Assembly (NCBI GenBank): GCA_036397815.1
Contig: DASWIE010000085.1
Coordinates: 1-15,668, forward strand
DNA from: DASQFY01 sp036397815
GTDB lineage: Bacteria; Chloroflexota; Limnocylindria; QHBO01
Length of the DNA: 15,668 nt
Direction: 5' to 3'
Numbering within the stretch: position 1 is the stretch's first letter; the number at the start of each line of letters is the position of its first letter. A program made the translations under genes and the position numbers. A model generated the notes under the pieces. It made no database searches and was not told the origin of the DNA. It saw only the letters and a list, made by a program, of their open reading frames with translations. Positions 6,367 through 12,905 of the stretch are shown here, one piece after another.

Positions 6367-6395
6367 ACCTTAGCATGGCCCCAGAGGCGGGGCAA
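6367..6395 (-). promoter_or_regulatory. Candidate internal promoter for yacL-ispDF-rlmB
   Basis: TTGCCC (6395-6390), a 17-base spacer and TAAGGT (6372-6367), with the extended -10 dinucleotide TG one base ahead. It lies in the 153-base gap after radA and would let yacL-ispDF-rlmB be expressed apart from clpC-radA. The boxes are imperfect, but the spacing is ideal and the gap itself is large compared with the overlapping junctions downstream. Confidence 0.45.
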
Positions 6396-6414
6396 TGGTG
6401 GCGGCCCGCGCGGC

Positions 6415-7803
6415 TCAGCGCTCCTCGAGCGTCTGCGCCAGGGCGCCCCGGACGTCGCCGGCGGTGACCAGGCCGACCGGTCCCGGAGTCGCCGCGCCAT
6501 CGCCGCGAGCCCGGCCGGTGACGAGCCGCTCGAACCCGAGGCGCCGCGCCTCGGCCAGCCGCCGCTCGGGCCGCGTCGCCGGCCGCAGCCGGCCGGCCAG
6601 CGACAGCTCGCCGGCCAGGACGGTCCCCGCCCGCACCGGCCGCTCGCGCAGGCTCGATGCCAGCGCCGCCGCCACCGCCAAGTCAGCGGCCGGCTCGTCG
6701 ATCCGCAATCCGCCGGCGACGTTGACGTAGACGTCGTGGCCGGTCAGGTTCAGGCCGGCGTGCCGCGCCAGCACGGCGATCAGCATCAGCACCCGGCTCA
6801 CGTCGATGCCGGTGGTCGCCCGTCGCGGAGAGCCGACCCCGGCCGGCGCCACCAGCGCCTGGATCTCCACCGCCAGCGGCCGCGTCCCTTCGAGCGCGAT
6901 TGTCACGGCGCTCCCGGCGACGGGCGGTTGCTCCGACTCCAGGAAGAAGCGGCTGGCGTCGGGCACCTCGACCAGGCCATCGCCGCGCATCTCCAGCACG
7001 CCGACCTCATCGGTCGAGCCGAAGCGGTTCTTGGCCGCACGCAGCAGCCGCGTGGCGCCCAGGCGCTCCCCCTCCAGGTAGATGACCGCGTCGACGAGAT
7101 GCTCCAGGGTTCGAGGCCCCGCGACGGTTCCCTCCTTGGTGACGTGGCCGACCAGCGCCACGCAGGTTGAGCCGGCCTTGGCCACCTCCGCCAGCCGCGT
7201 CGCGACCTCGCGAACCTGGCCGACGCTGCCGGCCGGACCGCCCAGCTCGGCGCTCGACAGCGACTGCACGGAGTCGACCACCGCCAGCGCCGGGGCGGTC
7301 GCTTCGATCGCGCCGATCGCCGCCGCGAGATCGGTGGTGGCGACCAGGCCGAGCCCCTCGACCACCGCGTCGACCCGTTCGGCGCGGCCGCGGACCTGTG
7401 CCGCCGACTCCTCGCCGGTCACGTACAGCACGGCCACCCCGCCGTTCGCCAGGCGAGCAGCGAGCTGGAGCAGCAGCGTGCTCTTGCCGATTCCCGGATC
7501 TCCGCTGAAGAGGACGATCGAGCCCGGCACCAGTCCGCCACCCAGCACCCGGTCGACCTCGCCAATCCCACTCGTCAGGCGCACCGCCTCGGCGCTGCTG
7601 ACCTGCCCGATCGGTTCGATCGAGGCGGCTCCGGCGGCCGACGCCCGCTCCCTTGCCCGCGCGCCGTGTGCCGGCCTGGCAACGACCGTCTCGACGAGGG
7701 TGTTCCACGCGGCGCAGGACGGGCACTGGCCGGACCACTTCGGGGACTCGGCGCCACACTGCTGGCAGACGTACACGGACCGGACGGCGGGCATCGCCGC
7801 CAT
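6415..7803 (-). CDS. radA: DNA repair protein RadA (Sms)
   Basis: The 462-residue protein has the full RadA layout. An N-terminal zinc finger has Cys13, Cys16, Cys27 and Cys30 (CQQCGAESPKWSGQCPSC). A RecA-like ATPase core follows with Walker A GDPGIGKST (101-109), Walker B AVVD (174-177) and the RadA-specific KNRFG (258-262). The C-terminal part is a Lon-protease-like domain (about 300-455; VNVAGGLRIDEPAADLAVA). Family knowledge: RadA is a branch-migration helicase that processes recombination intermediates and loads on D-loops. It follows clpC by 38 bases, as in Bacillus, and is likely cotranscribed with it; a weak 5-bp hairpin overlaps the clpC stop. The start is uncertain between ATG 7803 and ATG 7794, and neither has a strong ribosome-binding site. 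disA, next in Bacillus, is absent. Confidence 0.96.
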   Translation of the reverse strand: MAAMPAVRSVYVCQQCGAESPKWSGQCPSCAAWNTLVETVVARPAHGARARERASAAGAASIEPIGQVSSAEAVRLTSGIGEVDRVLGGGLVPGSIVLFSGDPGIGKSTLLLQLAARLANGGVAVLYVTGEESAAQVRGRAERVDAVVEGLGLVATTDLAAAIGAIEATAPALAVVDSVQSLSSAELGGPAGSVGQVREVATRLAEVAKAGSTCVALVGHVTKEGTVAGPRTLEHLVDAVIYLEGERLGATRLLRAAKNRFGSTDEVGVLEMRGDGLVEVPDASRFFLESEQPPVAGSAVTIALEGTRPLAVEIQALVAPAGVGSPRRATTGIDVSRVLMLIAVLARHAGLNLTGHDVYVNVAGGLRIDEPAADLAVAAALASSLRERPVRAGTVLAGELSLAGRLRPATRPERRLAEARRLGFERLVTGRARGDGAATPGPVGLVTAGDVRGALAQTLEER

Positions 7804-7841
7804 GGTGCCACGCGGCGACGTACTGGCGCGTTATCGCCCGG

Positions 7842-10319
7842 CTATCGGGCCTTGACCGGCTCCCGATGGGCGGTGCGCTTCTCGATCTTCAGGCCACCAT
7901 CGGGGTCGGCGTCGACCTCGATCGTGTCGCCCGCCTCGAAGGTCGCCTGCAGCATCCGCTCGGCGAGCGGGTCCTCGATCTGGTTCTGGATCTCGCGCCG
8001 CAGCGGCCGCGCGCCGAAGTTCTGGTCGTACCCCTTGGCGATGATCGAGTCCTTCGCCGCATCGGTCACCACCAGCTCCATCTGCTGGCCGGCGAGCTGC
8101 GCCTTCACCCGTTCGAGCAGCAGGTCGACGATCAGCCGGATCTCCTCGCGGGTCAGCTGGCGGAAGACGACGTTGGCGTCGATCCGGTTCAGGAACTCGG
8201 GCCGGAACGTGTTCTTCAGCTCGGCGAGGACCTTCTCCTTCATCCGCTCGTAGTCGGCGGTCTGCTGCGCAGACTCGGTGGCCGACCCGGATCGGAAGCC
8301 GATGCTGGTGTCCTTGGCGAGCTGCTGCGCCCCGACGTTGCTGGTCATGATGATGATCGTGTTGCGGAAGTCGACGCGCCGGCCCTTCGCATCGGTCAGG
8401 TGTCCGTCCTCCAGGATCTGGAGGAGGATGTTGAAGACCTCCGGGTGCGCCTTCTCGATCTCGTCCAGCAGCACCACGCTGTAGCTCTTGCGACGGACCG
8501 CCTCCGTCAGCTGGCCGCCCTCGTCGTAGCCGACGTAGCCGGGCGGCGCGCCGACCAGCCGCGACACGTTGTGGCGCTCCATGAACTCGCTCATGTCAAT
8601 CTTCACGAGCGCGTCCTCGCTGCCGAACATGAACTCGGCCAGCGCGCGGGCCAGGTGGGTCTTGCCCACACCGGTGGGACCCATGAAGACAAAGGAGCCG
8701 ATCGGCCGCTTGGGATCCTTCAGCCCGGCGCGCGCACGGCGGACCGCCCTGGCGACGATATCGATCGCCTCCTGCTGGCCGATCACCCGCTTGTGGAGCG
8801 CCTCCTCCATGTGGAGCAGTCGCTCGGACTCCTCGGCGCTGATGCGGATCACCGGGATGCCGGTCCACATGCTGACGACCTGGGCGATGTCCTCCTCGGT
8901 CACCTCGGGGGTGTCCTTGGCGGCCTCCTCGTGCCACGCGGCCTTGAGCTGGTCGATCTTCTCCTTGGCCTGGGCCTCCTCGTCGCGGAGCCGGGCGGCG
9001 CCCTCGTAGTCCTGGCCGGCGATCGCCTCGTCCTTCTGGCGGGTGACCTCCTCCAGCTCCTTCTGGGCGTCGCGGATCTCCGGCGGGGCGGAGGCCTTGC
9101 GCAGCCGGACCCGAGACCCGGCCTCGTCGATCAGGTCGATCGCCTTGTCCGGCAGCGCGCGGTCGGCCACGTAGCGCACCGACAGGTCGACGGCGGCCCG
9201 CACCGCCTCGTCGAGGATCTTGACCTTGTGGTGGTCCTCGTAGCGGCTGCGGATGCCGAACAGGATGTCGATCGCCTCGTCGACGGTCGGCTCCTCGACC
9301 ATGACCGGCTGGAAGCGCCGCTCCAGCGCGGCGTCCTTCTCGATGTACTTGCGGTACTCATCCAGCGTGGTTGCGCCGATGCACTGCAGCTCGCCACGAG
9401 CCAGCGGCGGCTTCAGGATGTTCGCCGCGTCGATCGCCCCCTCTGCCGCCCCGGCGCCGACAAGCGTGTGCAGCTCGTCGATGAAGAGGACGCTGTCGCT
9501 GCTCGAGCGCAGCTCCTCGATGATCTTCTTGAGGCGCTCCTCGAATTCGCCGCGGTACTTGGTGCCTGCCACCAGCGAACCGATGTCCAGGGTTAGCACC
9601 CGCTTGTCGGAGAGCGTCTCGGGCACGTCCCCGCTCACGATGCGGTGCGCCAGCCCTTCGGCGATCGCGGTCTTGCCCACGCCCGGCTCCCCGATCAGTG
9701 CCGGGTTGTTCTTCGTCCTGCGGCTGAGGATCTGGATGACGCGCTCGATCTCCTTCTCGCGACCGATGACGGGGTCGAGCTTGCCGGCCCGGGCCGCCTC
9801 GGTGAGGTTGATGCCCAGCTGGTCGAGGGTCGGCGTCTTGGACGGGCGCTTGGTCTCCTGCGCCGGCGAGACGCTGGTGCTCTGGCTCAGGACGTGGATC
9901 ACCTGGTGGCGGACCTTGTCCAGGTTCACGCCCAGGCTCTCCAATACGCCGGCGGCGATCCCCTCGCCCTCACGGACGAGGCCAAGCAGCAGGTGCTCGG
10001 TGCCGATGTAGTTGTGGCCCAGGCGGCGTGCCTCGTCGATCGCCAGCTCGATGACGCGCTTGGCGCGCGGTGTCAGGCCGACCTCGCCGACGACCGGCCG
10101 GTCGCCACGACCGATGATGAACTCGACCGCGGTCCGCACCTTGGACAGCTCGACGTTCATGTTCTCGAGCACGCGCGCAGCCACACCCTCGCCCTCGCGG
10201 ACGAGCCCGAGAAGCAGGTGCTCGGTCCCGATGTAGTTGTGGTTGAAGCGCTGGGCCTCATCCTGGGCGAGGGTGAGGACCTTGCGCGCCCGGTCGGTGA
10301 ACTTGTCGAATCGGTCCAT
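7842..10319 (-). CDS. clpC: ATP-dependent Clp protease ATP-binding subunit ClpC
   Basis: The 825-residue Hsp100 unfoldase has two N-terminal Clp repeats (about 1-148), each with GTEHLLLGLVREGEG. AAA+ 1 has Walker A GEPGVGKT (210-217) and Walker B FIDE (279-282). A middle region with a UVR motif (about 424-459) marks ClpC rather than ClpA or ClpB. AAA+ 2 has Walker A GPTGVGKT (547-554) and LLDE (617-620). The ClpP-docking tripeptide IGF is at 673-675, so it should feed a ClpP chamber, which is not in the window. Glu33 and Glu108 occupy the positions that bind phospho-arginine in Bacillus ClpC. ATG at 10319 is chosen because it gives the family N-terminus MDRFDKFTDRARKVL; the frame is open for 23 codons further through leader DNA with a palindrome. 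No ctsR, mcsA or mcsB precedes it. Confidence 0.97.
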   Translation of the reverse strand: MDRFDKFTDRARKVLTLAQDEAQRFNHNYIGTEHLLLGLVREGEGVAARVLENMNVELSKVRTAVEFIIGRGDRPVVGEVGLTPRAKRVIELAIDEARRLGHNYIGTEHLLLGLVREGEGIAAGVLESLGVNLDKVRHQVIHVLSQSTSVSPAQETKRPSKTPTLDQLGINLTEAARAGKLDPVIGREKEIERVIQILSRRTKNNPALIGEPGVGKTAIAEGLAHRIVSGDVPETLSDKRVLTLDIGSLVAGTKYRGEFEERLKKIIEELRSSSDSVLFIDELHTLVGAGAAEGAIDAANILKPPLARGELQCIGATTLDEYRKYIEKDAALERRFQPVMVEEPTVDEAIDILFGIRSRYEDHHKVKILDEAVRAAVDLSVRYVADRALPDKAIDLIDEAGSRVRLRKASAPPEIRDAQKELEEVTRQKDEAIAGQDYEGAARLRDEEAQAKEKIDQLKAAWHEEAAKDTPEVTEEDIAQVVSMWTGIPVIRISAEESERLLHMEEALHKRVIGQQEAIDIVARAVRRARAGLKDPKRPIGSFVFMGPTGVGKTHLARALAEFMFGSEDALVKIDMSEFMERHNVSRLVGAPPGYVGYDEGGQLTEAVRRKSYSVVLLDEIEKAHPEVFNILLQILEDGHLTDAKGRRVDFRNTIIIMTSNVGAQQLAKDTSIGFRSGSATESAQQTADYERMKEKVLAELKNTFRPEFLNRIDANVVFRQLTREEIRLIVDLLLERVKAQLAGQQMELVVTDAAKDSIIAKGYDQNFGARPLRREIQNQIEDPLAERMLQATFEAGDTIEVDADPDGGLKIEKRTAHREPVKAR

Positions 10320-10347
10320 GAATGGGTCTCGCTGGTTCTTCCTTGGC

Positions 10348-10363
10348 TCGGTCTTAAGACCGA
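10348..10363. promoter_or_regulatory. 16-base perfect palindrome in the clpC leader
   Basis: TCGGTCTTAAGACCGA reads the same on both strands, ends 29 bases before the clpC ATG and lies just downstream of a TACACT hexamer (10379-10374) that could be a -10. It does not match CtsR heptads (GGTCAAA direct repeats), CIRCE or the HspR HAIR element. It is a candidate operator for an unidentified regulator. Confidence 0.45.
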
Positions 10364-10380
10364 ACTTTTCGTGAGTGTAC

Positions 10381-10402
10381 GGCACCACTATCGTCCGGTG
10401 CC
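10381..10402. promoter_or_regulatory. Inverted repeat in the clpC promoter region
   Basis: GGCACC (10381-10386) and GGTGCC (10397-10402) are separated by ten bases. If TACACT at 10379-10374 is the clpC -10, this repeat spans the spacer and -35. A TTGAAG at 10405-10400 is a possible -35, but its 20-base-plus spacing is too long. The repeat may be a second operator half-site pair or a leader stem. Confidence 0.35.
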
Positions 10403-10463
10403 TTCAATAGGTACTACGGCCTACGCCAGTCAGACGCTCAGCGGCGCCCCCACGATGCAGGAA

Positions 10464-10485
10464 GGCGGGCCCTTGCTGGCCCGCC
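10464..10485 (-). terminator. Terminator-like hairpin after rpsA
   Basis: A perfect 8-bp GC stem, GGCGGGCC/GGCCCGCC, with a 6-base loop lies 44 bases past the rpsA stop. On minus it is followed by TTCCTG rather than a true U-run, so it may be a weak or Rho-assisted terminator, or a 3'-protective stem separating rpsA from clpC. Confidence 0.5.
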
Positions 10486-10504
10486 TCGCGGTCGCGTTCT
10501 GCGT

Positions 10505-10523
10505 GGCGGCCGGCAGGGCCGCC
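10505..10523 (-). terminator. First of two GC hairpins after rpsA
   Basis: A 7-bp stem, GGCGGCC/GGCCGCC, with a 5-base loop begins six bases after the rpsA TGA (10531-10529). No U-run follows. Together with the next hairpin it gives rpsA a two-stem 3' end. Confidence 0.4.
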
Positions 10524-10528
10524 GCCCG

Positions 10529-12676
10529 TCAGGCCTTGGCCTTCTGACCCGCTTTGGCGGTTGCCTTTTCCTCCGCCGGTTCCGCCTCTGGTTCGGCAGC
10601 GATCTCCGGCTCGGCGCTGGCCTCGGCGATCGGCAGGGCCTCTGGCTCCTCGGCCGCCTCCACCTCGGGGTCCGTCTGGGTCTCGGCCGCGGCGGCAGGA
10701 GCCTCGGGTTCCGCGACCGGCTCCGCCTCGGCAACGGGCTCCGCCTCTGCAACGCGTTCGGCCTCCGGAGTGGGCTCCGCCTCGGCAACGGGCTCGGCCT
10801 CGGCAACGGGCTCGGCCTCCGGAGCGGGGGCCTCGGCGGCAGCCTGGGGCTCGGCTTCGGGTTCGGCTGCCGCCTCAGCAACCGGCTCGATGGTCACCTG
10901 TGGATCGGCGTCCTCCGCCTCGGCTGCGGGGGCATCGGCCTTGGTGGAGCGAGAGGTGCGGAACTGCGCCAGGAGGCCTGACTCGGCGAAGGCGGCGGCC
11001 ATCGTGCTGTCGATCCCCTCGTCCGGCTCACTGATGGCGTCCTCCGGCCGATAGTCGCGGTCGCGGCGGTCGCGCCGGTCTCGTCGCGGCGCCGGCCGGT
11101 CCTCGAACCGCGGCGCCGGGGCCGCAGCCGGGCCGGCAGCGGCGGCGACCGGGCGATCCTCGGCCTGCTTCAGCGAGAGCCCCAGCCGATGGCGTTCCGA
11201 GTCGAGGCTGATGATCTTCAGCTTCATCTCTTCGCCCTCCTTCACCACGTCGCCTGGATGGGCAACGCGCTGGTTGGAGAGCTCGCTGATGTGGATCAGG
11301 CCCTCCAGGCCCTCCTCCACGCGCACGAAGGCGCCGAAGTTGACGAGCTTGGTGACGGTGCCGGAGATGACGTCGCCGATGGTGTACTTGGCGACCGATT
11401 CCTGCCACGGGTCAGGCTGCAGCCGACGAATCGAGAGGCTGATCCGGCCGCGCTCGTGGTTGATGTCGATGACCTCGGCCTCGACCTCTTCGCCGATGGC
11501 GTAGGCGGTTTCCGGGTTGTTGACCTTGTTCCAGGAGAGCTCGCTCTTGTGGACCAGGCCATCGATTCCGCCCAGGTCGATGAAGACGCCGAACGGCGCG
11601 ATGCTGCGCACCACGCCCGTGACGCGCTGCCCCACCTGCAGGCTGCTGAAGAGCTCGTCGCGCTTCTCGCGACGCTCCTCGTAGAGCGCCACCTTCTCGG
11701 AGAGGATCAGGCGGTTCGCCTTGCGGTTGACCTCCAGGATCTTCAGCCGCAGGGTGCGGCCCACGAAGGGCTGCAGCTTCTCGGCGATCTCCTGGGCCGC
11801 GTCGCGCGGCTGCTCGTCGCGTGGTCGGCGCGGGAAGTCGACGATCTGGCTGATCGGCACGAAGCCGCGGACGCCCAGGTCGACGATCAGGCCCCCCTTG
11901 TTGTGGTCGATCACCTTGGCCTCGACGATCTCACCGGCGTCGAAGCGCTCCTGCATGGCGCGCCACTTGCGCTCCAGGCCGGCGCGACGCAGCGAGAGGA
12001 CGGCGTGGCCCTCCGGCGACTCCGGCTGCAGGACGTAGACGAGCACCTCGTCGCCAACCTTCAGCTCGGGGCGAGACTCGTCGCCGCCGTCGCGCGGGCC
12101 GCGGCGGCTCATCAGCTCGCGATTCGAGACGACGCCCTCGCTCTTGCCGCCGAAGTCGACGAGGATCTCGTCCGGATCGATGCGCACCACCGTGCCCTCG
12201 ACGACGTCTCCGTGCTTGAGGCTCTTCACCTCGTTATCGGGGTCGTCGAGCAGCTCCGCCATGGTCATCGGCGTCGATCGTTCGGGCGCCGGCTCGACGG
12301 CAGCGGCGGCGATCTCGGGAGCGGCTTCGGACTCGGGCTCTGACTCGGCGCCAACCTCGGGCGGTGGCGTCGCATCTGCCTCGACCGCGATCGGCTCGGC
12401 CACGGACGCAGACTCAGGCTCAGGCTCGGCGGCCGGAACAGCCTCGGCCTCGGCAGCCGCGGGCTCGGGCTCAGGCTCCGCCTCGGAGGCTGCTGGCTCC
12501 GGCTCCGGGAGTGGCTCGGCCTCGGCCGTCACGGGCTCCGGCTCGGTCATCGGTGCCGCGTCAGCCTCTGCGGCCACTCGGTCCGGCTCGGGCATCGCCT
12601 CAGGGGCGACCTCGGCCTGGGCCGTGGTCGACTCTGCCTCGATGGGCGGCTCGGGCCGCTTCGTCTCTTCGGTCAA
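10529..12676 (-). CDS. rpsA: 30S ribosomal protein S1 with long acidic N- and C-terminal extensions
   Basis: The 715-residue protein contains four S1 RNA-binding domains (about 154-230, 246-328, 348-416, 433-504). The third and fourth carry the best S1 signatures (GVFIDLGGIDGLVHKSELS, GAFVRVEEGLEGLIHISELS). S1 helps the 30S subunit bind mRNA. About half of the chain is low-complexity. An N-terminal tail (1-136) is almost all Ala, Glu and Pro. A C-terminal part (about 506-715) holds an Arg/Asp patch RRDRRDRRDRDYRP (531-544), a short ordered-looking segment STMAAAFAESGLLAQF (557-572) and AEPVAE repeats (619-656). The start is TTG at 12676 with AAGGAG twelve bases upstream. ATT at 12679 or an internal ATG (12595, or 12268 at the domain edge) are less likely because that strong ribosome-binding site lies upstream. 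Divergent from the DNA glycosylase gene. Confidence 0.93.
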   Translation of the reverse strand: MTEETKRPEPPIEAESTTAQAEVAPEAMPEPDRVAAEADAAPMTEPEPVTAEAEPLPEPEPAASEAEPEPEPAAAEAEAVPAAEPEPESASVAEPIAVEADATPPPEVGAESEPESEAAPEIAAAAVEPAPERSTPMTMAELLDDPDNEVKSLKHGDVVEGTVVRIDPDEILVDFGGKSEGVVSNRELMSRRGPRDGGDESRPELKVGDEVLVYVLQPESPEGHAVLSLRRAGLERKWRAMQERFDAGEIVEAKVIDHNKGGLIVDLGVRGFVPISQIVDFPRRPRDEQPRDAAQEIAEKLQPFVGRTLRLKILEVNRKANRLILSEKVALYEERREKRDELFSSLQVGQRVTGVVRSIAPFGVFIDLGGIDGLVHKSELSWNKVNNPETAYAIGEEVEAEVIDINHERGRISLSIRRLQPDPWQESVAKYTIGDVISGTVTKLVNFGAFVRVEEGLEGLIHISELSNQRVAHPGDVVKEGEEMKLKIISLDSERHRLGLSLKQAEDRPVAAAAGPAAAPAPRFEDRPAPRRDRRDRRDRDYRPEDAISEPDEGIDSTMAAAFAESGLLAQFRTSRSTKADAPAAEAEDADPQVTIEPVAEAAAEPEAEPQAAAEAPAPEAEPVAEAEPVAEAEPTPEAERVAEAEPVAEAEPVAEPEAPAAAAETQTDPEVEAAEEPEALPIAEASAEPEIAAEPEAEPAEEKATAKAGQKAKA
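10709..10822 (-). repeat. Imperfect 18-base coding repeats in the S1 C-terminal tail
   Basis: The segment encodes runs of AEPVAE (residues about 619-656 of S1). On plus the units look like CTCGGCAACGGGCTCGGC, with near-identical copies at about 10727-10745 and 10790-10822. This is a slippage-prone coding repeat; tail length is likely to vary between strains. Confidence 0.6.
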
Positions 12677-12869
12677 ATGATCAATACGCTCCTTGGTGGA
12701 CAGTGTCCCTGCAGCAACAACGCCCTCCGCATAGGGAGAGCGTCTCGTCCAGGTTCAGGTTCGTTGTGGAATTGCCTTCAATGTCGGTTGAACGACTCTG
12801 GGCTCCTCCAATACGGCCGATGGGAACGGACGCGCTTCCGCGCGGCTATGCGGTTGTTCGCTACAGAGC
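12677..12869 (-). promoter_or_regulatory. Structured leader of rpsA
   Basis: The ~190-base leader contains a strong hairpin, CGCTCTCC (12742-12735) with GGAGGGCG (12728-12721) and a CTATGC loop, 44 bases before the TTG start. A second hairpin, CGCGC/GCGCG, is closed by a GGAA (GNRA-type) tetraloop at 12844-12831. The palindrome GGACA-C-TGTCC lies at 12708-12698 and AAGGAG at 12694-12689. S1 in E. coli represses its own translation through leader hairpins; whether this leader does so is inference. Confidence 0.45.
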
Positions 12870-12875
12870 CGGTGG

Positions 12876-12890
12876 AGCATACCATACGGT
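12876..12890. promoter_or_regulatory. Overlapping divergent -10 region for rpsA (-) and the DNA glycosylase (+)
   Basis: On minus, TATGCT (12881-12876) is preceded by TG at the extended -10 position and could start rpsA near 12869. On plus, TACCAT (12880-12885) or TACGGT (12885-12890) could start the glycosylase within about 15 bases of its TTG. No good -35 box is seen for either. This short AT-richer island is the only promoter-like stretch in the gap. Confidence 0.35.
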
Positions 12891-12905
12891 CAATGGGCCT
12901 CCCCC

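Noticed and set aside
7836..7850. Hairpin GCCCG/CGGGC over the clpC stop as a terminator
   Set aside because: Only five base pairs and no T-run; the 38-base gap to radA suggests cotranscription.
7653..9596. Long plus-strand frame (647 residues) antisense to clpC and radA
   Set aside because: It is the shadow of conserved genes with clear domains; composition is that of antisense high-GC DNA and it has no recognisable domain.
10320..10388. 23-residue longer ClpC from a GTG
   Set aside because: It covers the palindromic leader and the family N-terminus begins at 10319.
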